Shown: positions 9,574 through 19,324, numbered from the stretch's first letter. The stretch: DNA of 64,000 bases from Bin55 sp965203735 (GCA_965203735.1 OZ241909.1:2790001-2854000), one strand, 5' to 3'. Numbers and translations: made by a program. The notes: generated from the letters alone by a model not told the origin.

Positions 9574-11412
9574 ATGTCATGGGGGCGCTTTGTACAGATT
9601 TCTCATTGTCCCGTCAGTAGAATCGACAATACGAGTGCTCGTATGCAATCCAATTTTCTTACTCAAGCGACGACCGATGTAACAGCTCCTGGGCAACCTT
9701 ATGAAACCAGGACAGTTGAAGTTGGCGATGTCAATTACATAGGCTTCGTCAACGCGCCTCAAAATCTCCGAGAACTGTATCGCCAGGGCTTGAAATTCGA
9801 AGAGCGAGATTTCTACGTCTACGAAGACGAACGATATTCCTACACGGATGCTTGGATACTCGGCGCACAGGTAGCGAATCGGTTGATCGAATGTGGCGTA
9901 TCCAAAGGCGATTGCGTTGGTATTTCATTTCGTAACTACCCTGAGTGGATTTGGGCGTTCATGGGAATCACGTCCATGGGTGGGGTAGCCGTAGCGATGA
10001 ATGCATGGTGGTCCACCGAAGAAATGATCTATGGCATTAACGACAGTGGGTTGAAAACCTTGATTGTCGATCAGCAACGATTCGATCAGATCAAGGACCA
10101 TATTGATGAACTGCACCTCAATGTCATAACAGTCCGAACGGAGCGTCAATCAAAATCCACCACATGGAGCGATTGGTTACGCACAGCATCGAGTTCCATG
10201 CCTGAAATCGACATCCCAGCACAACATCCTGCTTCTCTGCTCTACACATCAGGGTCAACAGCCCATCCAAAAGGCGTACTGTCCACACATTTGGCTATCA
10301 CTAACGCACTCTTGGGATGGGAGTCTGGTGGGATGATCGGAATGCGAGCGTTCCAACTCAGAATGCAACAGGAACGGAAGGAACATTCGGAAGAGTTGCA
10401 ACTCAGTCCAGAAGAATCAGCACAAGAGCAACCGATCCAACCGGAGTCCCCTCCGGTTCCCTCAATGATTTTGAGCGTGCCGCTCTTCCACGTAACTGGC
10501 CTTACAGTACAAATGCTCAGTTCGTTTCGAAGCGGACGCAAGCTTGTCGGGATGTACAAGTGGGATGTTGAGGAAGCATTGAGGATCATTCAAGATGAAA
10601 AGATCTCATCCTTCAACGGAGTTCCCACCATGGCTTGGGAACTCGCACAATCTCCCAAGTTGAAGAATTACGATCTAAGCAGTCTGAAGAGTGCTGGTGG
10701 TGGCGGTGCACCGATGGCACCCGAACAGGCACGGCAGATTGACAACAAACTTGCGAGAGGCGGTCAAGGTACAGGATGGGGCATGACCGAGACACAAGGT
10801 TTAGCCACGAGCATCGGCGGCGAAGTGTTTAGCGAGAGACCAACAAGCTGTGGTCGAGCTATACCTCCGCTTGTGAAGGTGAAGGCGGTGGACGACGAAG
10901 GCAATCAGCTTGAACCCGGAGAGACAGGCGAGCTTTGCATCTGGGGAATCATGAACTTTCGGGAGTATTGGAATCAGCCCGACGCCACAGCCGAAACTCT
11001 CGTGGATGGATGGGTGCTAACAGGCGACATTGGACATCTCGATGAAGATGGCTATGTCTATATCACGGACCGCAAGAAAGACATCGTTCTTCGGGGTGGA
11101 GAAAACGTGGGTTGCCAAGAGGTCGAGGCAATACTGTACGAGCATCCCGACGTATTAGAATGCTCCGTTTTCGGACTGCCTGACCAACGGCTTGGAGAGA
11201 CTGTTGCGGCGGTAGTTTGCGTGCAGCCGGACGCAGACCTAGACGCTTCGGAGCTTCAATCATTTGCTGGGGAACATCTCGCGAAGTTTCAAGTGCCTGA
11301 AAAGATTTGGATTCAGACAGACCGGCTTCCCAGAACGGCTTCAGAGAAGATCTTCAAACGCGGAATCCGTGAACGCATCCTACAAGAACTAGACCGGGAA
11401 AACCATGACTGA
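9574..11412 (+). CDS. Acyl-CoA ligase (AMP-forming)
   Basis: The protein has 612 residues and belongs to the ANL adenylating-enzyme superfamily. The P-loop reads LLYTSGSTAHPKGV. Later motifs are GWGMTETQG (A5), DGWVLTGDIGHLDEDGYVYITDRKKDI (A7-A8) and the catalytic Lys in PRTASEKIFKR near the C-terminus. It should activate a carboxylic acid to its acyl-AMP and then CoA thioester; the substrate is not evident. An acidic, Gln/Glu-rich insert of about 40 residues after the P-loop domain is unusual. An internal ATG at 9643 is a plausible alternative start. Its stop overlaps the next gene by 8 nt, so the two are translationally coupled. Confidence 0.9.
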   Translation: MSWGRFVQISHCPVSRIDNTSARMQSNFLTQATTDVTAPGQPYETRTVEVGDVNYIGFVNAPQNLRELYRQGLKFEERDFYVYEDERYSYTDAWILGAQVANRLIECGVSKGDCVGISFRNYPEWIWAFMGITSMGGVAVAMNAWWSTEEMIYGINDSGLKTLIVDQQRFDQIKDHIDELHLNVITVRTERQSKSTTWSDWLRTASSSMPEIDIPAQHPASLLYTSGSTAHPKGVLSTHLAITNALLGWESGGMIGMRAFQLRMQQERKEHSEELQLSPEESAQEQPIQPESPPVPSMILSVPLFHVTGLTVQMLSSFRSGRKLVGMYKWDVEEALRIIQDEKISSFNGVPTMAWELAQSPKLKNYDLSSLKSAGGGGAPMAPEQARQIDNKLARGGQGTGWGMTETQGLATSIGGEVFSERPTSCGRAIPPLVKVKAVDDEGNQLEPGETGELCIWGIMNFREYWNQPDATAETLVDGWVLTGDIGHLDEDGYVYITDRKKDIVLRGGENVGCQEVEAILYEHPDVLECSVFGLPDQRLGETVAAVVCVQPDADLDASELQSFAGEHLAKFQVPEKIWIQTDRLPRTASEKIFKRGIRERILQELDRENHD

Positions 11413-12466
11413 TAAACCCAAGAAGACAGTGGCAATGCAACTGCCGAGGATTGCGGAGGTCGTCGACCTTGAGCAGAAATACTCTCTGGAACTCGAAGCA
11501 CTTGCGCCTGTGGCAAATATCGTGGAAGTGGCAAGTCCGACACCAGAAGATTTCGCCGAGGGTGCAAAACATGCTGACGCCATCATTACTTCATGGGGGA
11601 TACACATAAACTCCAAGATCATCGATCGACTAGAAAATTGTGCGGTTATTGGTCTTGGCAGTGTGGGAGTCGACATGGTAGACGTGGACGCGGCGACAAG
11701 GGCTGGAATCGTCGTGACCAATACGCCTGACGTATTCATCGAGGAAGTCGCCGATCACGCAATGATGCTACTGCTGTGTGCAATCCGCAGAACGAAAGAG
11801 ATGGATACCTACTCTTCAACAAAGGAGTGGTTTAGAGGGCGTCCGTTGCTGAACCACGTTCCACGTCTAATGGGACAAACCCTCGGGCTAGTTTCCTTTG
11901 GAAACGTAGCTCGGTGCACAGCGACTCGTGCGAAGGCATTCGGTCTCAATGTCATTTCCTATGACCCCTATGTCAGTGAACTCACGATGGGTGATCATGG
12001 CGTTGAACCTGTGGCTTGGGGAGAGTTACTTGAACGTTCCGACTACATAAGCGTTCACTCTCCTCACAATGAGGAAACGGAGCACATGTTGAACGCTGAT
12101 GCGTTCGACCGAATGAAAGATGGGGTAGTGATTGTGAATACTGCGCGCGGTCCCATCATTAAGGAGACCGATCTCATTGCCGCGATAGAGAGTGGAAAGG
12201 TAAGTTCTGCAGGCTTGGATGTTTTGGAATCTGAACCACCGGATCCCGATAACCCTTTGCTGAAGATGCAGAACGTGATTGTGACTCCACACGTTGCGTC
12301 GGCTACAACTCGCATGCGTCCAACGGCGCGGCGACGGGTAGGACGTGAGGTCTCATTAGTTCTTCGAGGCAAGTGGCCGATGAGTTGTGTGAATCCCACA
12401 GTCTTGCCGAGGACCCCCTTGGAACGTTGGCAGCCCATACCTATGGTCCGTGGGCCAAATCGATAG
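11405..12466 (+). CDS. D-2-hydroxyacid dehydrogenase family protein
   Basis: The protein has 353 residues. The catalytic Arg (NTARGPII), Glu (DVLESEPPD) and His (TPHVAS) of the NAD-dependent D-2-hydroxyacid dehydrogenase family are all present. The Rossmann loop, normally GxGxxG, reads SFGNVA within TLGLVSFGNVAR, so two of the three glycines are changed; cofactor binding may be altered. It most resembles the C-terminal-binding-protein-like branch (VIGLGSVGVDMVDVDAA). Its start lies inside the end of the acyl-CoA ligase gene, suggesting a shared pathway. The substrate is unknown. Confidence 0.85.
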   Translation: MTDKPKKTVAMQLPRIAEVVDLEQKYSLELEALAPVANIVEVASPTPEDFAEGAKHADAIITSWGIHINSKIIDRLENCAVIGLGSVGVDMVDVDAATRAGIVVTNTPDVFIEEVADHAMMLLLCAIRRTKEMDTYSSTKEWFRGRPLLNHVPRLMGQTLGLVSFGNVARCTATRAKAFGLNVISYDPYVSELTMGDHGVEPVAWGELLERSDYISVHSPHNEETEHMLNADAFDRMKDGVVIVNTARGPIIKETDLIAAIESGKVSSAGLDVLESEPPDPDNPLLKMQNVIVTPHVASATTRMRPTARRRVGREVSLVLRGKWPMSCVNPTVLPRTPLERWQPIPMVRGPNR

Positions 12467-12552
12467 ACCCATCAATACCAAGATCAATTCCGGCAGTATC
12501 ACTCGAATCAGTTTTCTTCTGACTTAGAATTGAAATTGGGAGGTTCGATGCA

Positions 12553-15500
12553 ATGTTAGGGCGCAACGAGCCAAGCATTCCTAAACAATCTCGCTTGACC
12601 AAGAAGCTACAGCCTAAGCACGGTTGTGCTTGGTTTTTCACGCTTCTAGTCTGCTTCCAACTACACGCGCAGAGCCCCGATTCACAAGACACATCCGATA
12701 CGTCCTCAGATCTCGACTTGGAGGAAATCGTCGTTACGGGAACAAGAATTGCGACGGGAATCTATCCAGTTGCAGTTCCTCTTACGACACTATCTCAACA
12801 CGACCTCAATAGAGCGGCTTCACCTGACCTCAAGGACATCTTTCGCAATCTTAGCTTCAACGCGAGCTCGCTGGGTCTGTCTTCAAGCAACTGGGTAGGA
12901 GACGACGGATCCTACGGCAACGCAAGTATCAACATTAGAAACCTCGGGAACGGCGCCACCCTAATTCTCTTAAACGGAAAGCGCGTCATTCCCTCGCAGT
13001 TCAATCAAAACGGGGGATCCTACGTCGACATACAAACGCTGGTTCCAAACATCACTCTGAGGAAAATCGAGATACTCAAGGACGGAACTTCCGCAATCTA
13101 CGGTTCTGATGCTGTAGCGGGTGTCGTAAATCTACTCACTCGAGACGACTTTCAAGGGTTCGATTCGCGCATTTTTGTGTCTCAAGATCACGAATCTGGT
13201 CAGCAACGTGACACGACTATCGAGTTAATGTACGGTGGTGAGTTTGAGAAATCTAAGTTCACTATTGCCGCCAGCGTACTTCGAAGGAACGAGCTTACTT
13301 ATGCCGACCGATTCAGCCGATTTGGTCATTCGGGGCTGTCGAGTTTCGGACAACCAGGTCGATACGTTCCACTAGCCGGTAGCGAGGGACCCATTCCCGT
13401 GGAGCAAAACTATTGGTGGCCAAACGGAGGATCTGATGTTTCGCAGTTTCAAGGAAGCCTTCCGGATCCAGAGTGCGAAAAGGCAGCACTAGACGATGGA
13501 CCTTCTGGAACTCTTGGACTGCATCCAAATTTCCCGTTTATCTGTGTTTACGATTACTCAAGCTTCTTTGGAATTGTGCGACCCGAAAACCAATACCAAG
13601 TCAGGATCACGAACAAGATCGAGCTCGCAGAAGGAAGGAATATTCGCATTGCTCTCGGACACTTCAATGCGACATCGACCGGAGAGAACTCCTATTATCC
13701 TGATGTGCGCTATGTAATAGTGCCCGTACACAATCTCGGATTGCAGTTGGACGCTGCACGTCGAGGATTCGAACCTGTGCCTTACCAAGCTATGCAGCGG
13801 ATTCTTGGTGGTTCTGCAACAACCAGCTTCGAGGACCGCCCCGTTGACACTCGCGACTACTTCGAAAGAAATGGAACAAACCTTTCAATAGAGCTACAGT
13901 CGAATTTCGATCTACTCAACCGAAACTGGGACACAATCACTTCGCTATCAGTTTCCCGAGGCAAGGTAACTACGCACTTGCCAACCGATTCGGAAACGGA
14001 GAGAACCAATCTTGCATTTGACGGTCTCGGAGGACCCGATTGCAATCCACAAACGGGCACTCCAGGATCCGGAAACTTGGGCTCAGGAAACTGCTACTAC
14101 TACAACAGTTTCCAAACAAGTGTCTATGATCCCGCCACCGGCGAACGTTGGAGAGACTCTCAAGATCCATGGGCCCCGGATCCCACGCTAACTGTCAGCG
14201 AAGCGATGAGGAAATATCGCAACCCACCGGAGCTGCTTCAATGGCTCCACGCAGAATATCGATCTGATCGAAGTCTTTCTCAGTACGTTTTGGACTTCGC
14301 CGGTCATACAAACATCGGACAATTTCGCGGACAACCCGTTGGTTTTGCCACTGGTCTTCAATTTCGGCGTAATTCTGCGAAGTCGGATTACGACGACCTC
14401 TCCAATGCGTTTGGATTCTCATTTCTGAGTGGTGACACAGACTGGAGCAACAACACGAGCAGCTGGTCTAGTTTTGCGGAGGCCCACATTCGTCTCTCGC
14501 CGATCTTTCAAGTCAATCTAGCATTGCGTGGTGAACAGATTCGTAACCCTGACGCTGTATCGCTTGATCCCAAGATTTCGTTGCTCGCAACTCCTACCGA
14601 AGATATCTCTGTTCGCATTAGTTCAGGCAGTTCATTCAAGACGGGATCTTTGCTGCAAACGGGCGGAAGCCGCACGATTTTCCAGAATTCAAGTGATCCA
14701 TTCTCCAACGCAGCATCCTTGGCTTACCGAGCTTCCCAAGCACGTGGCAATCCCAATTTGGATCCGGAAACAGCAACCTCTCTCAGCGTGGGCATGACTT
14801 GGAAACCTCACACCTTTGATGGACTGGAAGTAAATGCCGATTGGTATGGCTATGTCTACAACGAGCTCATTATTCGTGAGGGTCATCAAGAATTAATCGA
14901 CATAGACAACCGACTGCGTTGTCCCAACGGAATCAATGGCGATGTGTCAGCAGGAGCGCTTTGTGGCGTGTGGGACCACGACGACGACGGCGTGGAAACG
15001 GTGTTTAGCATCGGTGCAGGAATACCTGACAAAGTGATCCGTCGAGAGGATGGTTACTTGGTTCGTACCGAACCTCGGTACCTAAATGCGAACGAACTAA
15101 CCACGAGCGGGTTGGATATCGAACTTGCATATTCCTTTAGCGACGAGAAGGCTGGGAACTATCGGATCTCCACGTCCATCGCTCAATTCTTGGAGTACGA
15201 ACTAACCCTGAGATCGGGAGAGACCATTGACGGTATTGGAAAGCGAAATGCGACGAACTCGATAGCCCGTCCAATGCCCAAACTGAGGTCAAGAACTTCG
15301 ATCGATTGGTCGAAGAATCAATTCGACGCTTCGATTGATATCAACTACATTGGTGGGTATCAGGACGAAAGTACTCAGACGGCCTTTCTGGGGGCATACC
15401 TCGGGTACGCTGACTACATCGAATCCATGACAACATTCGACGCGCATTTTCAATGGTGTAACGACACGGTGGTTGGGGACGATTTACCTATCCGAGTGTC

Positions 15501-15645
15501 GTTCGGGGTCAAGAATCTATTGAATCGAGAGCCTCCTCTGGTCATTGTGGACGGAGCGTTCGACTACTATTCTCATGATCCTCGAGGACGCATTTACGTG
15601 CTTCGTGTGCAGACCTCTAGTGGACCTGAGGCTTCATGTCGCTAA
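12553..15645 (+). CDS. TonB-dependent outer-membrane receptor
   Basis: The protein has 1030 residues. A signal peptide (CAWFFTLLVCFQLHAQS) is followed by a TonB box-like stretch (LEEIVVTGTRI, near 57), a plug domain (about 65-200; INIRNLGNGATLILLNGKR, IEILKDGTSAIYGSDAVAGVVN) and a long beta-barrel with a large receptor signature (NPNLDPETATSLSVGMTW). The C-terminus continues about ten residues past the last strand and does not end in the usual aromatic residue. It should import a large nutrient such as a siderophore or glycan breakdown product using energy passed through TonB; the ligand is unknown. It follows the dehydrogenase by 86 bp. Confidence 0.93.
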   Translation: MLGRNEPSIPKQSRLTKKLQPKHGCAWFFTLLVCFQLHAQSPDSQDTSDTSSDLDLEEIVVTGTRIATGIYPVAVPLTTLSQHDLNRAASPDLKDIFRNLSFNASSLGLSSSNWVGDDGSYGNASINIRNLGNGATLILLNGKRVIPSQFNQNGGSYVDIQTLVPNITLRKIEILKDGTSAIYGSDAVAGVVNLLTRDDFQGFDSRIFVSQDHESGQQRDTTIELMYGGEFEKSKFTIAASVLRRNELTYADRFSRFGHSGLSSFGQPGRYVPLAGSEGPIPVEQNYWWPNGGSDVSQFQGSLPDPECEKAALDDGPSGTLGLHPNFPFICVYDYSSFFGIVRPENQYQVRITNKIELAEGRNIRIALGHFNATSTGENSYYPDVRYVIVPVHNLGLQLDAARRGFEPVPYQAMQRILGGSATTSFEDRPVDTRDYFERNGTNLSIELQSNFDLLNRNWDTITSLSVSRGKVTTHLPTDSETERTNLAFDGLGGPDCNPQTGTPGSGNLGSGNCYYYNSFQTSVYDPATGERWRDSQDPWAPDPTLTVSEAMRKYRNPPELLQWLHAEYRSDRSLSQYVLDFAGHTNIGQFRGQPVGFATGLQFRRNSAKSDYDDLSNAFGFSFLSGDTDWSNNTSSWSSFAEAHIRLSPIFQVNLALRGEQIRNPDAVSLDPKISLLATPTEDISVRISSGSSFKTGSLLQTGGSRTIFQNSSDPFSNAASLAYRASQARGNPNLDPETATSLSVGMTWKPHTFDGLEVNADWYGYVYNELIIREGHQELIDIDNRLRCPNGINGDVSAGALCGVWDHDDDGVETVFSIGAGIPDKVIRREDGYLVRTEPRYLNANELTTSGLDIELAYSFSDEKAGNYRISTSIAQFLEYELTLRSGETIDGIGKRNATNSIARPMPKLRSRTSIDWSKNQFDASIDINYIGGYQDESTQTAFLGAYLGYADYIESMTTFDAHFQWCNDTVVGDDLPIRVSFGVKNLLNREPPLVIVDGAFDYYSHDPRGRIYVLRVQTSSGPEASCR

Positions 15646-16215
15646 CCTTAGACCGCTGCCACTCAAGAATTTGATCTGAGACTAGCAATTCGCTGAAATC
15701 AGTTGCAAGAGAACCACAAACTGATGCTAGTTTTGATTCCTCTTGTGTTGAATCGAGTGTCTAAATGTGAGAACGCACGCTATTGATTACTCTGTAAATC
15801 AACGGTATAAGAACAGAGAACAAATAAAAGTCAACGTCTGCAAGCATCATCTTCGAGCCGTTGCACTAACTAATCACTTACATCTAGATCTTGGGACTAC
15901 TTTCTTATAGAGAATTTAGCCAGTGATAAGTTCTAGCAGTACTTGGCATGCGATGCTCTCCACAAGTTAGTGAAATTTGCCAAGCATGCCACAGCTGACA
16001 TTCGAGCACACGATTTTTTCAATCTAAGATTGTTGAGGTATTGTCGCCATCAGGAGACATTTCGAAATTGAGCTTACTCCAGTAGGGTCTCATTCAATTC
16101 CAACGGAGCTGGAGTTCAGTTCACTCTCGTTTATTGCTGCCCGTTCAGTTGATAACGGCGAGGTCCGATTGAGACTGCGCCCGGCTAACGTACGAGCAAG
16201 AGAAAATTGCTAGTG
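15646..16215. other. Intergenic region with overlapping inverted repeats
   Basis: This 570-bp stretch has no convincing reading frame. Its clearest structure is at 15942-15991: the 5' arm CTTGGCATGC can pair either as TGGCATGC with GCATGCCA (15984-15991) or as CTTGGCA with TGCCAAG (15978-15984), and the two pairings exclude each other. Otherwise only AT-rich sequence is visible. Confidence 0.5.
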
Positions 16216-16413
16216 TTATCCGTCGGGAGCTGCGTCTTCTTTAGACTTGTACTTCTCGAATACTTTTGGTAGTTCCTCTGCACAAAGATTGCACACCGAT
16301 CCAGAAAAGCCCACTACTAGGCGTACGTCGTCTTTGGCTGGTGTACCGCACAACGAGCAGTTGTGAACGAAGTCTCGAGCCCGCTCAAGTTTCGTCTTAG
16401 CTTGCGGTGTCAT
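16216..16413 (-). CDS. Free-standing ClpX-type C4 zinc-finger protein
   Basis: About 65 residues from the ATG at 16413; a GTG three codons upstream is also possible. The protein is almost entirely a zinc-binding domain of the type at the N-terminus of ClpX: CxxC (C19, C22) and CxxC (C41, C44) with the intervening RLVVGFSGSVCNLC. No AAA+ domain follows. In ClpX this domain dimerises and binds substrates and adaptors such as SspB, so a small adaptor or competitor is possible, but that is inference. It is the gene after the cupin on the same strand, about 130 bp away. Confidence 0.75.
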   Translation of the reverse strand: MTPQAKTKLERARDFVHNCSLCGTPAKDDVRLVVGFSGSVCNLCAEELPKVFEKYKSKEDAAPDG

Positions 16414-16542
16414 CGATTTCACCTTGTATAAGTTCTGCAGAACCGTGGCACACTAACAATTTCCGGTCAATATGGCCGAAAGGGGTTCAGAAGTTCTTTC
16501 ACTATTCTTTGTGATACAACCTAAGAGAAATACTTCTTATCT

Positions 16543-17247
16543 CTAGAAACGACGGTTGGAAGATGCAATTGCCTCAAACACGCCCGAGCGTTCTTGGTAG
16601 GGTTCTGGTTCGAGCTTGTAGTAGAGTGCACGTCGAACTCTGTCGGTGTTGTAAGGTGGTGTGAATACATCAATCATCCGGGAAAACTCACGTGCCTGCA
16701 ATGTGTGGATGTTTCCCTTTTCCACTGTAAGAGCTGCGGTTGTCCCCGCTTTCATCTGGATGGATCGTTCCTCCTGCAATAGTGGAAGATCGCGTTCACT
16801 GGTTTCTTCCAACTTGTCAAAATGCTGGACATCGACGAGTCCTTCCGTACACAGAAGGACACCTGTCATTTCCGGATGGTCATGAAGAGGAATGATGTCG
16901 CCCTCTTCGAACTCGACCAGAGAAACCATGAACTTGCTTTCGTAATGCAAGTGCCGAATCTCTGGGAAATCCACCGCCCGATCTTTGTAGTCTTTCACAA
17001 ACTTCTCTTGCTGTTCATCCGTCAATTGGAGGCGCACAAGGACGGACTCTAGCTTCTTGGTATAGGAATCCTGGTCCCAACCATCCTGAAATTGGGCTTC
17101 CGAAAGTTCTCTGCAAAGATCCAGAAACGGTTCCCACAGAATTGGTTCTTCTGGACCTGCGATTAAACGACTCGACGATATGGCCATAGCAGTTACAAGT
17201 ACTCCGGCAGACGATTTGATGAGACCACGTCGGGTAATTTCTGGCAT
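16543..17247 (-). CDS. Tat-exported thiol-dioxygenase-like cupin
   Basis: About 234 residues from the ATG at 17247. A twin-arginine signal is visible (EITRRGLIKSSAG followed by a hydrophobic run). The body resembles the cysteamine/plant cysteine oxidase (ADO/PCO) family: a cupin motif PLHDHPEMTGVLLC (H122, H124), a third His (about H181 in GNIHTLQA) to complete a three-His iron site, and the family-like DVFTPPYN. Known relatives add O2 to a thiol to form a sulfinate and are cytosolic. Export through Tat implies folding with metal in the cytoplasm and action in the periplasm. The substrate is unknown. Confidence 0.78.
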   Translation of the reverse strand: MPEITRRGLIKSSAGVLVTAMAISSSRLIAGPEEPILWEPFLDLCRELSEAQFQDGWDQDSYTKKLESVLVRLQLTDEQQEKFVKDYKDRAVDFPEIRHLHYESKFMVSLVEFEEGDIIPLHDHPEMTGVLLCTEGLVDVQHFDKLEETSERDLPLLQEERSIQMKAGTTAALTVEKGNIHTLQAREFSRMIDVFTPPYNTDRVRRALYYKLEPEPYQERSGVFEAIASSNRRF

Positions 17248-17470
17248 TTCAGGCAAGAGTATTGGATTGCAACGTCAGATAAATTCTAGTGTCTCCGTCG
17301 TTGTAGTCTGTCTCGCATGAATCGTACCTTAAACTAGAGACGTACGACCCGTTCTTGGTACAAAGCCCACCCATGAGCAGCGTTCATTACCGTTCGAATC
17401 TCCATCTCTTTATGTTACCCTCAGAACATGCTGCTCTAAGAGCTGTCCAAATAGAATCGGCGCAATACTA

Positions 17471-19060
17471 ATGATTGAATCAAGCACTCATCTCGTGTCT
17501 AAAACTGACGCTAACTTGAACGGACTTTCAAGATGCTTGGTTCATCGAGTCGTGGTGTCCGTGTGCATAGTGTTCACTACAGTTCTCATAAACGAAGCCA
17601 GTATCTCCGAAGAGCAGGAACTGAAGCTCGAATTGCCTCCATGGACAACCGAAGACTTTTACCAAGCGATTGAGAAAAACGACGAAATACAGATCCGAGA
17701 ATTTCTCTCCGATACTTCGCTCGCAACAATAGAGTTTCTTAGCTATTACTTGCTTGACTATGCGCTTGAACTAGAACGGAACTACATCGCTCATCTGATG
17801 GTAGAAGCCGGAGCTGGCATAAATACGTGGTCTGCCGTCCAGCACGACAACCTAGCCATTGTCGAGGAGCTATTGAAGCGTGGTGCTGAGCCGAAGGGCG
17901 GGGCTTTAGCTGCTGAGAGAGGCAACACCTACATGGTGCAACTGTTGTTGGACTACGGCGAAACTGAAATTAGCACTGAGGGTGCCGCAAGGAACGGGCA
18001 GCTTGAGACACTCGATCTACTTCTCAATGCGGGAGCAGAACCGAAAGGACTAGCAACAGCCGTTCTTCACGGGCATGACGAAGTTGTCAAATTGCTTTTG
18101 GATTCGGGTGCCGACCCGAGTAAATTAACCCGTATGTTCAATCGAAACCTACTTGGACGATACAACTGGAGCTACCTTACGCCTCTCCACTGTGCTGTTA
18201 TCAGTAAGTCCCTGGAGCTAGTTCAATTGCTCTTGGATCATGGGGCGGACCCAAATACAGCTCCAAACAATGGATTCTTCGCTTTTGATGACCAAGAGAG
18301 AGAGCGCAATTGGAACTCGGTACTTTCAATAGCAACAGATGCTGAATTCGGAGACGAGGAAATTGCAGAACTACTAAAGTCCAACGGAGCCAAGAATGTC
18401 ATATCCGCGCCCGTCAAAGATATGGGGCTTCAAAGGAGTCTTTATGAAGCAGCCGACGATTGGGACTACGACAGAGTGTCAAAATTATTGGAAGCAGGAG
18501 CTGAGCCTGAGGGATTTGGTAGTTTCTACTACGACTATTCAGTCAGTTACGATCCAAGAGTAGTGCAAGCTTTCGTTGAGGCCGGCGCTGATCCAAATGT
18601 CTACACGACCTATGACTACTACTACAACCCAACTGCGTTGACTCTAATGAATGGAGATGTGGCGAACTTCATACGATTTGTTGAAGCCGGTGCGAGTCTT
18701 GGACCATCCCCTTGGTACATGAAGATTGCATGTGTTAACGCTTTACCGGCTGCAATTGAACATATATGGATGCTTGTGTCTCCCTATCCAGGCGTTGGCT
18801 ATATGGGAGAAATAGACATTGGGACAAATTATGGCCATGTTCATATGGTGGAATTCTTGCTAGCTCGAGGGGCAAGACCCACTACCCTTCGTACGGCTGT
18901 AGAAGACGAACGCGTAGAAATTGTGAAAATGTTGTTGGAAGCAGGTGCAGATCCGAATTTGCCGGACAGATTCGATGAGCGTTCCGCTCTCGAGTTAGCA
19001 GTAGAAACCAAGAACGAAGAAATTATTGGGATGTTGAAAGAAGCTGGAGCCCGTCTTTAG
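17471..19060 (+). CDS. Exported ankyrin-repeat protein
   Basis: The protein has 529 residues. A hydrophobic segment (VVVSVCIVFTTVLINEAS, about 27-45) probably acts as a signal peptide or anchor. The rest is built from at least ten ankyrin-like units, the clearest being LTPLHCAVISKSLELVQLLL-DHGADPN, VKLLLDSGADPS, KLLEAGAEPEG and KMLLEAGADPNLPD. Several units are shortened and lack the TPLH start. Ankyrin repeats bind proteins, so a periplasmic or envelope scaffold is likely; the partner is unknown. It stands alone with its own upstream region. Confidence 0.82.
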   Translation: MIESSTHLVSKTDANLNGLSRCLVHRVVVSVCIVFTTVLINEASISEEQELKLELPPWTTEDFYQAIEKNDEIQIREFLSDTSLATIEFLSYYLLDYALELERNYIAHLMVEAGAGINTWSAVQHDNLAIVEELLKRGAEPKGGALAAERGNTYMVQLLLDYGETEISTEGAARNGQLETLDLLLNAGAEPKGLATAVLHGHDEVVKLLLDSGADPSKLTRMFNRNLLGRYNWSYLTPLHCAVISKSLELVQLLLDHGADPNTAPNNGFFAFDDQERERNWNSVLSIATDAEFGDEEIAELLKSNGAKNVISAPVKDMGLQRSLYEAADDWDYDRVSKLLEAGAEPEGFGSFYYDYSVSYDPRVVQAFVEAGADPNVYTTYDYYYNPTALTLMNGDVANFIRFVEAGASLGPSPWYMKIACVNALPAAIEHIWMLVSPYPGVGYMGEIDIGTNYGHVHMVEFLLARGARPTTLRTAVEDERVEIVKMLLEAGADPNLPDRFDERSALELAVETKNEEIIGMLKEAGARL

Positions 19061-19324
19061 CGAATTTACCTGGTAATGCGCACTACGGAGTTCAAGTGAA
19101 CTCGAAGACTCCACTCAGCTAGTTTGACATCCTGCTTCCTGCGCCACGATCGTTTATCGTGTCACCAGGTGGTTGGCTCAAACAGCCAGGGAAAACGGCG
19201 ATCTCTTGGTGTTCTGTCGTTGACCCTCTAGCCACTCTTTTAGCGATGTCCTATTAAGCAATTCATGCGGTATCTTCAGAAGTGTGCTCTATAATCAAGT
19301 TTGTCACCGACTATCGAGTTCGAG

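Noticed and set aside
19145..19161. CACGAT-CGTTT-ATCGTG hairpin after the ankyrin gene as a terminator
   Set aside because: It lies 85 bp past the stop and no T-run follows; support is too weak to list.
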